Source: Taeniopygia guttata (taxonomy: Eukaryota > Chordata > Aves > Passeriformes > Estrildidae). From it: a DNA stretch of 64,000 nt. The stretch spans positions 2,237,001 to 2,301,000 of the forward strand of contig NC_133024.1 in the NCBI RefSeq assembly GCF_048771995.1. The letters run 5' to 3'. Shown piece by piece: positions 1 through 13,900 of this stretch. Below the pieces are notes generated by a model, which worked only from the letters and a program-made list of their open reading frames with translations, searched no databases and was not told the DNA's origin. The translations under genes and the position numbers were made by a program. Each line of letters starts with the position of its first letter. Position 1 is the first letter of the stretch.

Positions 1-246
1 AGTACATGGAATTCATTATGGAAGGTGTGACACATTTGAAATGAGAGTTTGTTCTTGTTTTTTTGCTAACATTGAAATAGAAATACCTCACCCTTTCTCT
101 TTTTAATGGGAAAATGTAGGTAAGACTGTTTCAGGCTAGATTATTCTGTTTAATTTCAAAAGTCCACATATTTTTGGGTAATTTTTGTTTTTCAAACAGC
201 TGTTTGTGCTCCCTTCACCAGTACTTTTATCCTATTTATGTTTTAG
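1..246 (+). other. ALCAM: ALCAM intron 3, 3' end
   Basis: This is the end of the intron that precedes the first visible exon. It is AT-rich, and I see no repeat or other gene in it. It ends in a short acceptor, TTTTAG at 241-246, with a pyrimidine-rich stretch only moderately developed upstream. Confidence 0.8.
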
Positions 247-311
247 AACAACCCTCTCAACCAGAAATCTTACATCAAGCAAACCTCTTAGAAACAGAGA
301 AGCTACAAATG
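247..311 (+). CDS. ALCAM: ALCAM exon 4: start of second Ig domain
   Basis: The exon is 65 nt, starts in phase 1 and ends in phase 0. It encodes 22 residues beginning KQPSQPEIL (the first base of the Lys codon lies in the preceding exon) and ending LETEKLQM. This is the linker and first strand of the second V-type domain, matching the KQPSKPEI segment of human ALCAM. The acceptor is TTTTAG at 241-246 and the donor is ATG|GTAAGA at 312-317. The open frame reading through 174-374 is only intron read-through. Confidence 0.93.
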
Positions 312-3300
312 GTAAGAGCAGCATTCTCCCTCCCTCACAGTTATGTTCCCAACAGCTGCCTGGAGTCCCTTTAGAGTCCAGACAGAGGTGATGGCTCAGA
401 GGGGTGAATGAACCCCTGCCTGTGAGTCCCTGGCCAGGCTGAGCACGGAGCAGTTGCCTTGCCACTATTCTATTTATTCTATTTATTCTATTTATTCTAT
501 TTACTCTATTTTCCTGATCTGCAAACAAGGGCCACCCTGATCTCAGAGCCACCACCCTTCCCAGCTGTGCCTCGCTGATGTGATGTGCCTTGTTTAAGAA
601 AAGCGGTTGAGGTTGAGCGTTTGAACTTCCTCGAACTTTTCACCCAAAAAAGCAGAATTCTGTCAGAGCCTAAGGGGGGAAGCAGGGCCCCCATTAATTC
701 CTGCCTGTTTTGCAGCTCGGGGAGTGCGTTTCAAGGGACAGTTATCCCGAGGGAAATGTGACGTGGTTCAAAAACGGGAGAGTGCTGCAGCCCCTGGATG
801 ATGGTAGGTGCTGCTGTTCCTAAATCCACTCATGGGTGTGTGCATCAAGTGTTTATAAGGGCTGCTCTGCCTTATTTTGTGTATTCTCCCTTTGAGGAAA
901 ACTGCTCATGTGGAAAGATACAGCTGGAAGGAGATGTTCAGGCCTTTCAGAGTACCCAAGCTAATATTTCTCTTTTAGTTCCAGTTTTAAATGCACATTA
1001 TGGGGAGGAGAATTGCCTTTATGAATGCTATCACAAAACTATTTTTGAGCCTATGTAACTAATAGAAACATGTATCTAATTTCCAACTTATAAGGTATTA
1101 ACTGTCTCCGTTTCATACCTGTCCCATATTGTGTTTTGGACCACACAGACCATCATCTTATACAACTATTGATTTTCCAGGATATGTAAGAACAACTATT
1201 TTTTTCCTTCTTTTCAACTTTGACATATCAATAAGGCTACAATATTTTTTCCTTCCTTATAAATTAGAGGATACTTAAAAAATAAATTTTATCCTCATTT
1301 TTTTGCCATCATTTTTGAGGCTTTCTTTCTATCTTACAAATTAGGCTGATTTGTATTAAAAACCTCACCAGTTTGCAACTAGTTTTTTGTTTGGATTTGA
1401 TTTAAAACACTAGGCAGGTTAGGAGTGTGTTGTTGGTAAAATGCTCCTGGTATACTTCAGTGGTAGCACTAGAGGAAAAGTGTAAAATTTCTTGGGTAAC
1501 ATTTCATGTATGTTTGCAGCCTGGTCTCAAATACGGAACAGCCAACAACATACAGGAAAAAGGCTTCAAATTCTGTTTGTGTGACACTGAAACATTATTT
1601 TCTTTTCAGTTGTGGTCATAAATTTGCAAAAGATTGTGGACAGAACAACCGGACTCTTCACCATGACGTCATCTCTTCAGTACATGCCAACAAAGGAAGA
1701 TGTAAATGCCAAATTCTCTTGCATTGTGACTTACTATGGACCATCTGGCCAGAAAACAATGCAGTCTGAACCAGTTGTCTTCGATGTTCACTGTAAGTTG
1801 TCAAAAAGCATCTTTTGCTGTACAAAGTCTCCCTCCAGGGCAGGGGAAAGCAAAACCAGAAGCAGTTTACAAACTAGAGAGTGTTTGGTTATTGAAATAG
1901 TTTCTTCAAAACTGATTTGCATCAAGAAGGTCTGAGTACATTGCCAAGGTGATTTTTATTATCTTCAGATTTATCTGAGATTTCATTTTTCCTAGCAATG
2001 GAATACTGAATATCAATATTTCATTGACAAGAGAAAAGTGATAGCCATAAAAAGCTACAGTGAAATAGCTTCTGAGAATTTTAGGAGAAGTTATAATAGT
2101 TGATAAAAGTGATTCTATGCCCCCTGAAATATGCACAAATACACAATACAGTTTTTAGTAAGCTCAAATATTTTTCATCTTTTCAGAGTCAGCACCAAGC
2201 AGTTAATGCTGGCTGTCTACCTTTCACAAAGCTGGTGAAACCTTACAGCTGTAAGATGCTGTGTTTTACATTTAAAATGTATCATTTGAATATTGGTAGA
2301 CTTTTAGGTAAAGAATTTGTGCAAATAATTGCTTCTAACTGGACTGAATTCCAAAGCAGCTTCCTTACTGTGTTACTGACGGCTGTAGAAATCATAATGT
2401 TCCTTTGAATAAACACAACAGGCTGTTGGCAAGGGAAGATCAGAGGAGGTGGCAGCCCTTGGAGACCAGGGGAAGATTTCAAAGTTGTGTAAAATGACAC
2501 TTCTGAAGGACTGCAGAAGGCAGCAGGTCCCAGCAGGATGTAGAGGAGCAGGAGACAGACAATACGTCCAGTCGAGTGTTGCCTCTCTGTGCACTGCTAG
2601 TCTAAAAGATGAGTCCCTGTTTTGGGAATGACAGGGTCTGAGTATACAGTCCAACATCTGTGTCTTAGCAATGTGTTGTATGACAATTGTCTAATCCAGC
2701 TGCAAACAAAGAAAATAAGGCACTCAATTTCTCCAAGTAGTGTGAGTGCACCCCTGCCTTGAAAACAAAAACCAGGGCTGGAAGTGCCATGTGTGTTCTG
2801 CCTAGACAATTGTTGGTTTTCCTTTACAGGTAAAGTTTGTTGAGCTACAGGGTAGGGGATCATTTTTGACCTTGATCAAATGAAACCAAACCTGGGAGCA
2901 GCTGGTCTTTGGTTTCATCTGAAGTCAGAGTTGTCTTTTTATCAGCTCTTTCTCCAGAGTGACAACCAGCAGAACTAAGGGATAGAAAAACCACTGGGGA
3001 CAGCTCTTGCCCATGGGGATGCCACAGGCATTTCAAGCCTGCAGACACCTATCCCATCACTTTAAAGCTAGAGGGATTTCTTATTTTTTTGCTTTTGCTT
3101 TATAAAGCTGGGTACCAAATTTCACCATGTTTTTTTCTGTCATTTGTGGAGCCCCATGACCATGAGTAACTCCTGCTGTGCATGGTAGATGTTCCCAGGA
3201 AAGAAATGTAATGACCAGCAAGCATTTGTTGCTGTTACTTGCCAGGAGATGCTGTGCTGTCCTCATTTCCCCTCTGCTTTCATGCATTAGGGCCACTTCA

Positions 3301-6300
3301 CCTGTTGAGGGTAAGGCTGCTCCAGATTTCTGTGCTGTGCAAGTAAGAACTAGCCAACATGAAGGGAAAAGAAGGCTGCATGGCTCTGGGATGGTCACTG
3401 GCCATGTGTAGTGTTCCCTCTGTATAAAGATTTAATGCTTGATAAACTAACTCTTCTAGTCCTGGTCTAGTAACACACAATTTAATTCTAGCAGCGTGTT
3501 GCTAATTAGCAAATATTGGGAGGCAGACACACTCTTCAGTACTGAAGAGGCCTCAGGTGTGAAATTTGGATTTAGAGTGTGGAGTTACTCAGTTTTCTTT
3601 TTTCATCTGCTGTAACTTCAGTTCCTTACTCTGCATAAATGCATCTGTGCTGAGCTGTGTCAGGGCTCTCAGTGCAGCTCCTGGCACCGAGAAATCCACC
3701 ACAGGACACAGAGATGAGGAGTGCCTGGAGGGTTGGGAGGGCTGCAGGGCACTAAACACATAAAACACATAAAAATGCTTCACTAAACACATAAAAACAC
3801 TTGTCAGCCAGGGCTTTCTCTGCTGGGGAGACTTCTTTAGTGTCTAATAAGTTGTGCTGTATCTTAATGCAAGACTGGCATCTTTGATGCAATTTTATTG
3901 ATCCTTTGACATTAAAATAGTGAGAGTTATCTGCCCATATTATTTTAATTTTGTTCATTTTACTTTGTTTTTTAAGAATTATGTTTAAGCCTCTACTTAG
4001 AAAGAATAGCATCTGGTAAAGAATACTCTGCTCTAAAAAAAAATTATGCAAGTAAAATGTAAGTTATAGTTCAACTTCAGTGAACATGACAGAAGTATGT
4101 TACATTTACTGTTCTGTTGACTATGTTAAGGGTCCTATTATGTTCACCAGATTTATCTTTCTGAAAGCCTGTAGTGATCAGCATATAGAATAGGCTGAGC
4201 ATAGTTGCTTAGTTCATATTTATTTCTTTTTAATGCCAGAAGGCTGTTATCTAGTACTAATATGTGGCATTGAGAGCTTCAGTTGTTTTTCTGATTGCTG
4301 CAGTCCTCCAAATAGGGAATTTCACAGAGGACAAGTTAATCCCTCATAATGAAATCACACCATGAAATGGTTCATACTAATCAGGATTTCTTTTGCATTA
4401 AAGCACATGACATAGTTGTAATCATTGCTGTTTCAGTTACAGGTATTTTGGAGAAGAAAAATGAATTTTATGTTGTACGAGTTCTTTGCACTTAATTGGC
4501 AAGAATATAGAAAGTATGATTAACTTCAAGTTCTTTTATAAAAAGATCTACACATGCAAATATTTTCAGCTGCAGGATGATAAAATTGCATTTTCTTGGG
4601 CAATGAATATCATATGCATAGTGTTGCTGTATGATTACACTGAAGCTATTAAATACGGACATTATTTTCACAGACCCAACAGAGAAGGTGACTATTCAGG
4701 TGCTGCCACAAAGTAGTACCATTAAAGAGGGTGATAACATCACTCTGAAGTGCTCAGGAAATGGCAACCCTCCTCCACAGGAGTTCCTGTTTTACATTCC
4801 AGTAAGTCCTGCCTTGCTGTCGCTGCCTAGTGAAATATTCTGTATCACTCCTTCCTGCAGACATTGCTGCATGTCAGTGTCTACGTGGTTTTGTAACAAA
4901 TTAAGAAAGGAATTCGATGTGACAAACACTGAAGGTAGACATTGACCATTATATCATGCTCTGAGAACGCCTCATCTCAGTTGGCAAAATATTTTTGAAA
5001 AAAACTCTCATACCCCCCCAGCCCACCCAAATTTTTCAGGAGTTTAGACCTACTAAAAATTACAAGGCTTTATTTCATCATGAGGTATTTTAATAAACAG
5101 TTTTGATTACAGCAGTTTAGCATCTTGAAGAAAACCATCTCATCTGTTATCATAACACAGATCCAGCAGTGAAGGTACAGCAAATTAATTCAGCTATTAT
5201 TTGGACTTTCACAGATTAATCTTTGTGCAACTTCTTTTCTTCAGTTAATTGTTTGGTGGCAAACAACACAAAAAATAATGTGTGTGACAGCACAGAAGAA
5301 CAAATCTGTAAAATGCTTAAGACAGACTGAGAAAAATAAAGGCTTTGTTACCATTAATCTTCTTAGTACTGGTGAAATCCACAGACAGATGTGGCTTTAT
5401 ATTCTAAAGTCCTTGTTCCTGTGTCCTGCTTCCCACTCCTGGTTTATATGCCTTATTTGTTCCTGCTGCAGCTCTGAGCAGAGCTGCTCTTGCAAGAAGC
5501 CAAAAGAAGTGGTGTCCTTGCAGATATTTCAAACCCAGCATGTCACCCTCTGAACACAATCCTCATTGCTCTGGACTCCTGGCATGTTTGAATTGCTGGA
5601 GAGAGCGAGGGCAGCTAGGAGCTGAATCCTTATCTCAGAGCAGCCTTTTGGATTCACTGAGCCATCCTAGGAACTCACTAAATGCCAGTGAAGAAGTGTC
5701 TGCTATCTCTCCTTGATCCAGGAGCACAGTGAGGGAGCTGAACACCCCAGTTTGTCTTATCTTCAGCCTCCCTGCTGCCTGATACTGCTCCTTTCTCTCA
5801 TGGAAAGAGAGCTGCAGTGGGTGATCTCTTTGAAAGGCTCACAGGTATTATAAATCTCTTTCTGGATTCAGAGATAGGAATTAAAGTATCATTCTATGCT
5901 GGTTTCAGAGCTGATCTAAGTCGGTAATCAAGAGGAAACTGGGGAACTGGACAGCCATAAAGCAACATTTGCTGGCTAATTCAAAACCAAAAATGTGCAG
6001 TGCAGTACAATTCAGTTTGTGATTTGTCCGAAACTGAATATATCAGAATCAGATTTAGAAACTCAGTTTGTTTTGTTTTTTTTGATTTCTGCAATATGTG
6101 TTAGTAGACTGTTTTTTTTCTGCTAAACTTTCAAATTTTTTATTGTAACATTCTCTTAAAATGAGTTAGTGATTAAATTAAAAGATGTAGTTGGTTTTTT
6201 GTAAATAATATTATCATGCAGGAAGTAAATGTTAATTTTACTAATAGGTAATTACATTTCAATGATGCTGTGTCTATATGTGCTTTGGAATATTTCACCA

Positions 6301-7929
6301 CCTTATAATTAAAAAAATCCTCAACAAAAAATAGTAGGTTTAGCAGGCCCAGGTAGAGTAAATGTCCTGTTTTCCACCTGCAGGGAGAAACAGAAGGCAT
6401 AAGAAGCTCAGATATGTACGTAATGACAGATGTGAGACGAAATGCAACAGGAGAGTACAAGTGCTCTCTGACTGACAAAAGCATGATGGACTCGACCACC
6501 ATCACTGTGCACTGTAAGTGTTTGCATTTGGCACTCCTGGCTAAGGTGCAACCTGACCTTGGGCCTGCTGGGGTGGTTCCTCTGTGCAGTTTCTCTGTGT
6601 TTGTGTAGGTAACTGCAGGTGAAGTGTTGGTTTGAAGGCATGTCCAGCCATTCCTATTTATTCTGATGTATTTCTGTTTGGAAATCTTGACTTTCTCAAT
6701 TCATTGGCCAGATAGTTTCACTCCATGTAACTTTGGATAGTATATCGTTCTCCTACGCTGTCACATAGGCTGAGAATTTTATTTTATCTTTTGCTCATGT
6801 GAATGTATGTAGGGCAAATTACTTTCTGCTGTGCCTTAGAATGTACACAAACATGGAAGCTAATCCACAGGAATATCACTGAAGGTCATTCTTCATAATC
6901 AAGTCCCCATTCCCTCAAGGAGGTTAACGTGTAAGGAGCCTAGAAAAGAAACTTTGGAAGTCATTATGTTCAATAGGAAAAGTTGGGGTTTTTTTACTTC
7001 TCCCAGGATCGTGAGAGCTACAGAGCTCAGGAAATTTTCTTTAGCAGGCTGATGTTTAGTCACACTATCAGCAACACTTCAAAAGCAGCCATTGAGCTGG
7101 TTGAACCATAGAAGCAGTAGTTGCTTTTAATGTCTTTATGCAGAAGACAAGAGCAGGAACTCTTTCAAACTCTACTATACTATCACTGTTAAATAAAACT
7201 AAGCCAGGGGTAGAAATTTTCCTCTAAAAACATTGGTTGTCTGTAGTCTTCACAGTATCATCAACAGTTGACAGGCTCAGAGGAATCTGAAGGATAATGA
7301 AGTTTAAAGGCTTCCACTGTAGTTATACTCTACATTAAAACAAACTTCATGTTTCTATACTTGGTTTTGAATTTTTTTTTCTTGGAGGAGGTACAATACA
7401 TGCATAATATATCAGTGATTAATGAATAATTACACTGCACCTGATTAATTACACTATTATATTTAATGAATATTTTGCCTTTAATAAGACCATCCATTTT
7501 TACCCTGCCCACCTGTTCTGCTTGCCAAGAGTTGGGCATGTAAAACCTGAAAAGGGCTCTGTGCTGCTGCCTCTTCACTGCAGGATAGCAAAGCTAGCTT
7601 TGCTCTGCTATAACCCACCCTTTAATTTCTCTCCAAGAAATTGCATGTCTACTTAGACTTTCATAAATAATTACTCCAAAAAATGGCTTGCTCAGCTCCA
7701 AGTTGCTTTTAACAAGCCAGTTTTCCTGTCTCTTCTATTTCGTCTGCGCACTCAAAGAGCTTTACTATGCCAGAGAAACATGTAATTTCTAGACATGAGT
7801 CTTCCCAGGGCTGGTAGCTAATGCAGCTACTCAGAACTCAGAGCTGCACTGAGTGCTCTGCTACTTCAGTTCACTCAGTGTTCATTTTGTTTTGTTTTGT
7901 TTTTCCAAAACACCTCTATCTGCAGTAAA

Positions 7930-7968
<39 letters not shown>

Positions 7969-10900
7969 GAGGTGCAGTGGCCTGGAATAGTTCTGTAATT
8001 CCTGAATGTCCAGGCCATGCCCCTTCTTTAAGGTACTACAGTATTTTGTCTGATGCTAGTCTAAAGCATTTCTGCAGCATGTAGTTTGCCCTTCAGCTAT
8101 TAATTACTAATGCCTATCAAATCCTACTTTTTCTCCCTCTTTTGCTTTATTGTTCACCTTTTATATGGATGAATATTCCTCTCTGTGCTGGTACACTAAA
8201 AAAAAAACTTAATTAGGATTATTAGGATTCAGGGCTTTTTCATTCCTTCACATCCAATCTCAGCATTTTATATTTTTTTAATTTTCTTTTAAAAAACCCA
8301 GCCACAAACACAACAAAAAGCAAGCAATATAATAGTATTAGTTTAAATTTGGGAAACTCTTTATATTAATTTGTTACATTTCAACTGTGGTGTCTTTTCC
8401 CAAAACAATTTTATTGTGCATTACCATGGCACTGTTTTCTTTTGGTGTCTAAGTAGGGAAAGCCTAAGTAAAGCCCTTGAAAATACAGGGGAAATCACCT
8501 TTTGAATGTTGCATGGAAAAATCTATTCTCAAGACCCTAGGAGAAGTTTCCAGTTGTCTGCTGCTTTATTTATGGAGCTCAGACAGCAAACAAGTGCCTG
8601 CATCGTTTTCCCAATTGCAGCACAGTATTCCATCAGAGGCTGTATTTAAATGCTGGGAGTCTGTCCTAGATGTGCCACAGGTTCCAAACTGAAGTGTGTG
8701 CTCCAGTCTTGCCCACATTAATTCCATACCGCCCTCACATGATGTGACGATGCGTGCAGAATGCACTGTTTGTCTCTTCCCTGCCCTACTTGGTATGCAG
8801 AGACAGCATTGAAATCAATGCAAGACTTCAAATGAGACCACTCTAAGAGCTAGCATATCTTGAAAATGGTGCCTGATGAGGAGCTTGTTTCTGAAGAACA
8901 TTTCAAAGCCAAACGTGAAATGTACAGAAAATTCTCACAGAAAAAGTTTTTCTTTCAGTGGAGACAAAAATTTAATTTTGATAGTCTTCTATATGCAAGA
9001 AATGTTTTCTCCTCATACTTCTGTACCAAAGAGAGATTCTTTTAAGTAGAGAGGTAAAGGTAACTGCATCACATTTCTTTGTTGACCTTACAGTTAGATT
9101 GGCAGAAAATTAAGCTGAATCAAGCTGCTTATGTAGAGCTCCTAGAGGGGATCCTGTGTTAAACAGTAGTTTAATTCTGTCTTGCCTCGTAAGTCATGCA
9201 AATACTGCTCTGAGTTATGTAGCTCATCTCATACACTGTACATTTTCCTGAACTGCTATAGCAACCAAAACCAGTGTGGGAGGGATTGTAATCCCAGTTA
9301 CACCACAGGGCACAGGCAGACTATCCTGGAGGAAAACTGGGCTGAAGGATTGCTCTGGGCTCAGTGTCACTCTTGCCTGAGATGAGGGCAAAAACTTCTA
9401 TGAATATGAATATACTTCCTATGGTAAATATGAGAGGAATGCCTTCTGAACTGTCTTTGGTGATCTCTTAGGTTGGAGGTGCTATCTTGCTTCAAAGAAC
9501 AAAAGGGTTAAGTACATGTAGAAGAAAATTCTTGAGGGGGAAAAACAGCTTTTTCTTCAGCTGCCCCTCTGCCCTGGTAGAATGTGTTTATGAGTAACAC
9601 AAATCCCATACACTATCTGAATATACACTGCTCAATGGAGGAGTCTTGTTACTTTATTTCTTTAATTTTTTTTTCTTTTGGAAGCTGCAGATTCAGGAGA
9701 GAGGATAGGGAATCCCCATAGGAATACAGAAACAAGATGCCATTTTATCTCATCAAGATTTTTGACTCATTCACAGATGAAAGTACAGTTCTTGTGACCT
9801 CTCAGAAAAGCCACTGGGCTTGTAACACAGATAATAATGCTGCAGACCCATAGTACAGGCTGAACCTCAAGTTCTACCTTTAATTGCAATGGTGTTCCCA
9901 GGGCAACCACTGAATGAGGCCAGTAGTAAAGTCCACTGTTTTGTTAAGGAAAACTCACTTTCCTCTACTGTGATTTTTGTCTCGAGCTTTTTTTAAGCTC
10001 TGCTTAAAAGCCAAAAGGGGACTTTGCAGCCCTTTTCCAGCAAGTGCTATATTTGAGATGCAGTCATGTGTGCTTTTGACTGGTGTGTTTGTGTATCTGC
10101 ACATCTGTGATAGTCATTCAGTCAGGCAGCTTGGCTTGCAAGCACCCTCTGTCAGAGGGGAGGCAAAATAAACATCAGCAAGCTCTGCTTTTCTTTCACT
10201 GTAGGATTACATTTTTTTAAACATGACCAGCCCACCAAATCCTTAAACTAAGAACAATCCAGAGCAATGTTTCCTGATATTTCTGTTACTGGCTCTCACC
10301 CTGCCTTGTGTCAAACACAGCTGTCGCTGACTGCGATTTCCCTTGAGATTAAATATGTCAGGCAGAGCTTGGACTCTTTTTTGAGGTGCAGAAGTGGCAT
10401 TTTAAGTTACAAGTGAGAACAAATAAAGGGCTTCATGTGCAGTTCCCCAACCCTGTAATTTAGACTTCTCACCCCTTCAGTCAGTATCATGTCTCATACC
10501 CTCTTTGACCTTCTTCATCCCCTTCAGATTCTGAAGATAAAAATCTTCTAGTTTTATCACACAAAAAAAAGGTACCGCTTGACCTGCCTTTTTCTCCCCA
10601 ATTACTATTTAGGATAACCTGTCCCCACCTGCACTAGTCCTGCCCTGAAGGTGCATTTCTACCTGGCCCATAGTGAGATACCCTCACAGCATTCTGTGCT
10701 TCCCTTTCTGAGATGCACATGCTGTTATGTAAAGTAGCTCTTCAGCTTCTTGTGCCTACTCTGTCCTTCTTTCAGCAGAACAAGGTGAAAAAAAAAAGTA
10801 TCAATTTGTCTAACGATTAGTGAGGTTTTGCTTTTCTTTTTAGCCTATAATTACAGCAAAAATATGAATGTTCTGCAGTGCCTGTTTTAGAATAATTCTC

Positions 10901-13900
10901 TCATCTCCCTTCCTTTTAAAACTGACTTGAATTTTATTGAAGAAATGAAATCTTGAATTTAATGAGTGCAATTAGTCACATTTTCTTTTCTTGATAAGCC
11001 TCTGAAATGGGCCAGGCTTTCTGAGATTAACCTTTTACAAATGTTCTTTCTATCCCAGATCTGGATTTACAGCTTACTCCTAGTGGAGAAGTCACAAAAC
11101 AGATTGGAGAGGCCCTGCCTGTGTCATGCACAATTTCTTCTAGTAGAAATGCAACTGTGTTTTGGATAAAGGTCAGTAATTCATCTATTGCACACTCCTT
11201 CTTCATAATACTGCTGCTACTTCAGTGTTCTGGAAGGAAGGAAGGGAGTTGTTTATTGGGCTTTTTAAAGAATATTGTTAAAATGGGTCTTGCACATGTG
11301 GTTCAAATGAGATCTACTCACCCTGGTGACTGAAAATCAGTTACTGTAATTATCAGCTCAGCTTCCAAATGCAGAGGATTAAAGCATATTGTAACACAAA
11401 TACAACTTCTGTGAAAGGGTCTGTACAAGACCCTTTGAGAATAAGGTTCTTCTAAGAAGAAAAGCCCATTTGGAGGAATTTCGGTGCATTTTGTCAGAGG
11501 TGTGCTTGGTCTTGGTTCTGATAAACATAATAAAAGGGCAAGGGTTGAAAGGTTAGATGGTGAAAAATGTAGCTGTTGAAGAAGGTGGCTTTATACAAAA
11601 CCTGTGGCACTGGAAACTTACAGTACTGATACTTAATGGTTGTTTATGAGCATATGTTGATCTCATAAGCCTTGCCTAGAGGAGAGTTACTTGTGTCTCA
11701 AATGTTTTATCACTCATGGTCATGGCCAACCTACTAGAAAAGCTCAGAGCTAATAATTGATCCCATCTGTGCTCTTGATTCAAAAGCAAAATTGTTCAAG
11801 AAGTTTCCACTTTTCATGCCATTTATTCAAATATACCTATTAATGGGGAAACAGCTTAAAAAAGTGAGGCTCTACTTTTCCAAAGCATGTGAAAACTTCT
11901 GTTAATGTATTGTGAGTTCATCTCTGTCATTTCTGACTCCTGACTTTATCAGGACAATACCAGAATGCAAACAAGTCCATCATTTTCAAGTCTTCAGTAT
12001 CAAGATGCTGGAAACTATGTCTGTGAAACTACTCTTCAGGAGGTCGAAGGATTGAGGAAAAGACAGACACTTAAACTTATTGTGGAAGGTAAGCAAGCAG
12101 ATAGTTACAATTATTAACTGTTCTTTCAAAATCAAATGGTTAACTGTAATATTGTTCTTGTAGGAAAACCTCAGATCAAAATGACCAAGAAAACCAACAC
12201 AAATAAAATGTCTAAAACAATTATCTGCCATGTGGAAGGTTTCCCCAAACCAGCAGTGCAGTGGACAGTTACAGGCAGTGGAAGCATCCTAAATAAAGCA
12301 AGTATCTTTCTTATTTATTCACCAAAAATTAGTGTATAGGAAGTGAAGATTGAAATCAAGGAACATTTTTGAGGTAGTGAGATTGAAGAAAAGTATTTTT
12401 CATTTATCTAAGAGAAGTTTTAAGTGGTAGCTGTAGCTACATGGTGCTTACATGGATGATTTTTTTATGATAAAGCCTTTTTGAATAGAGCAGGTGAAGG
12501 AAGAGGAGATCCACTGGCTACAAGCTGAAGTTGGAAGGAAAAAGAAATGGTTACAAATGAAATATGCATTTTTTAAATGAAGGTACTTAGTTGTTTTATC
12601 TGGGTAATGTGCTGATTTTACCATTGCATAAAGAATTTGCAAATAATGATGGAATTGTAGAACTTACATTAGAAAGCAAATGGGTACTTGATGTAGGCAT
12701 TAACTGAGTGAAATGTAATGAAATGTGGTATTTGTGAATCAGAAGTTACATTCAGTATAGTTTCTTATGTGCTTTGCAGCTTTTATCCTAATATTTATGT
12801 TTTTGTATGATTATACCTGTTGTTTCTCACTGGAAACAGAACGATTATGCATTCATCCTGAAGGATAAATAAGAACTCATATATAGCAGGGAAAATACCT
12901 GGAAAATATGCAAACTGAAGTATTGTATATGGATTACCAAATTCCATGAAAAGCATTGCCAGATTTTGCCTCAGCAGGAAAAATAAATGAAATTAAAAAA
13001 ATAAATAAATGAGATAAAAATCTCTGCAGTCAGTGGCTGGAAGGACAATGTACAGTGCTCCTGTAGATTCCATTACATTTCATTAGGTTTTGCTTTAAAC
13101 CTACAGAAATCATGTGTTGCTGACAAAGTTTGGCCATTTACTTGTAGATATAGGAGAGGAATTATCTTGAAGCTATAGAAATGATTGCAAATAATTTTCT
13201 CTAGGTGTTGCATTAATCCAAGAATGATGTGCAGCAAATTTAAAGAACAACACATCAATATTACAGTACAGATACTATAGGTGCTACTACATACATGTAG
13301 ATAGGCAAAATAATGCTTAGTGTGGAAATAGCTTGGAAAGCTGGAAACTGGAAAACTTGGAACAATTCTTCCCCTTATAATGACATAAATGAGAAACAGC
13401 AAGATGGAAAAAATTATACCTTAGAAGTTTGAATTTTTCTTTAAGAATTTTTTCACTTGGAATATTTTTTAAATACTTGAATTAAAAGCAAATATAGAAT
13501 GTTGTTAACTTTTTCAGAAAAAAAAAACTTTTTTATCATTGGTCTTATAGTACACACTATAATATCTATAACTGGATATTTAGGCCAAATTTTCTTTCAA
13601 ATACTCACATTATCATTTAATCAAACAATGTAGTATTTTTCTTGCTATTGTTTGGAAAACTGAAATACTAGTTGAAAGTTATTTCCCTCTGAACATTTTC
13701 AATGTGTAATGCAAGCGATGCATGTATTGTTCTTTGTGTTTTTAAAGGATACTAATCTTAATTTTTCACCTTTTCAGACAGAGGAGACAAAATATGTTAA
13801 TGGGAAATTTTCCAGTAAAATTGTAATTGCTCCTGAGGAAAATGTAACTTTAACTTGCATTGCAGAAAATGAGCTAGAAAGGACTGTGACCTCCATGAAC

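Noticed and set aside
12302..12303. GT at 12302 as a conventional donor for ALCAM exon 11
   Set aside because: Using it would add four bases and shift the frame into exon 12, destroying the conserved fifth Ig domain. The GC donor at 12298 keeps the frame.
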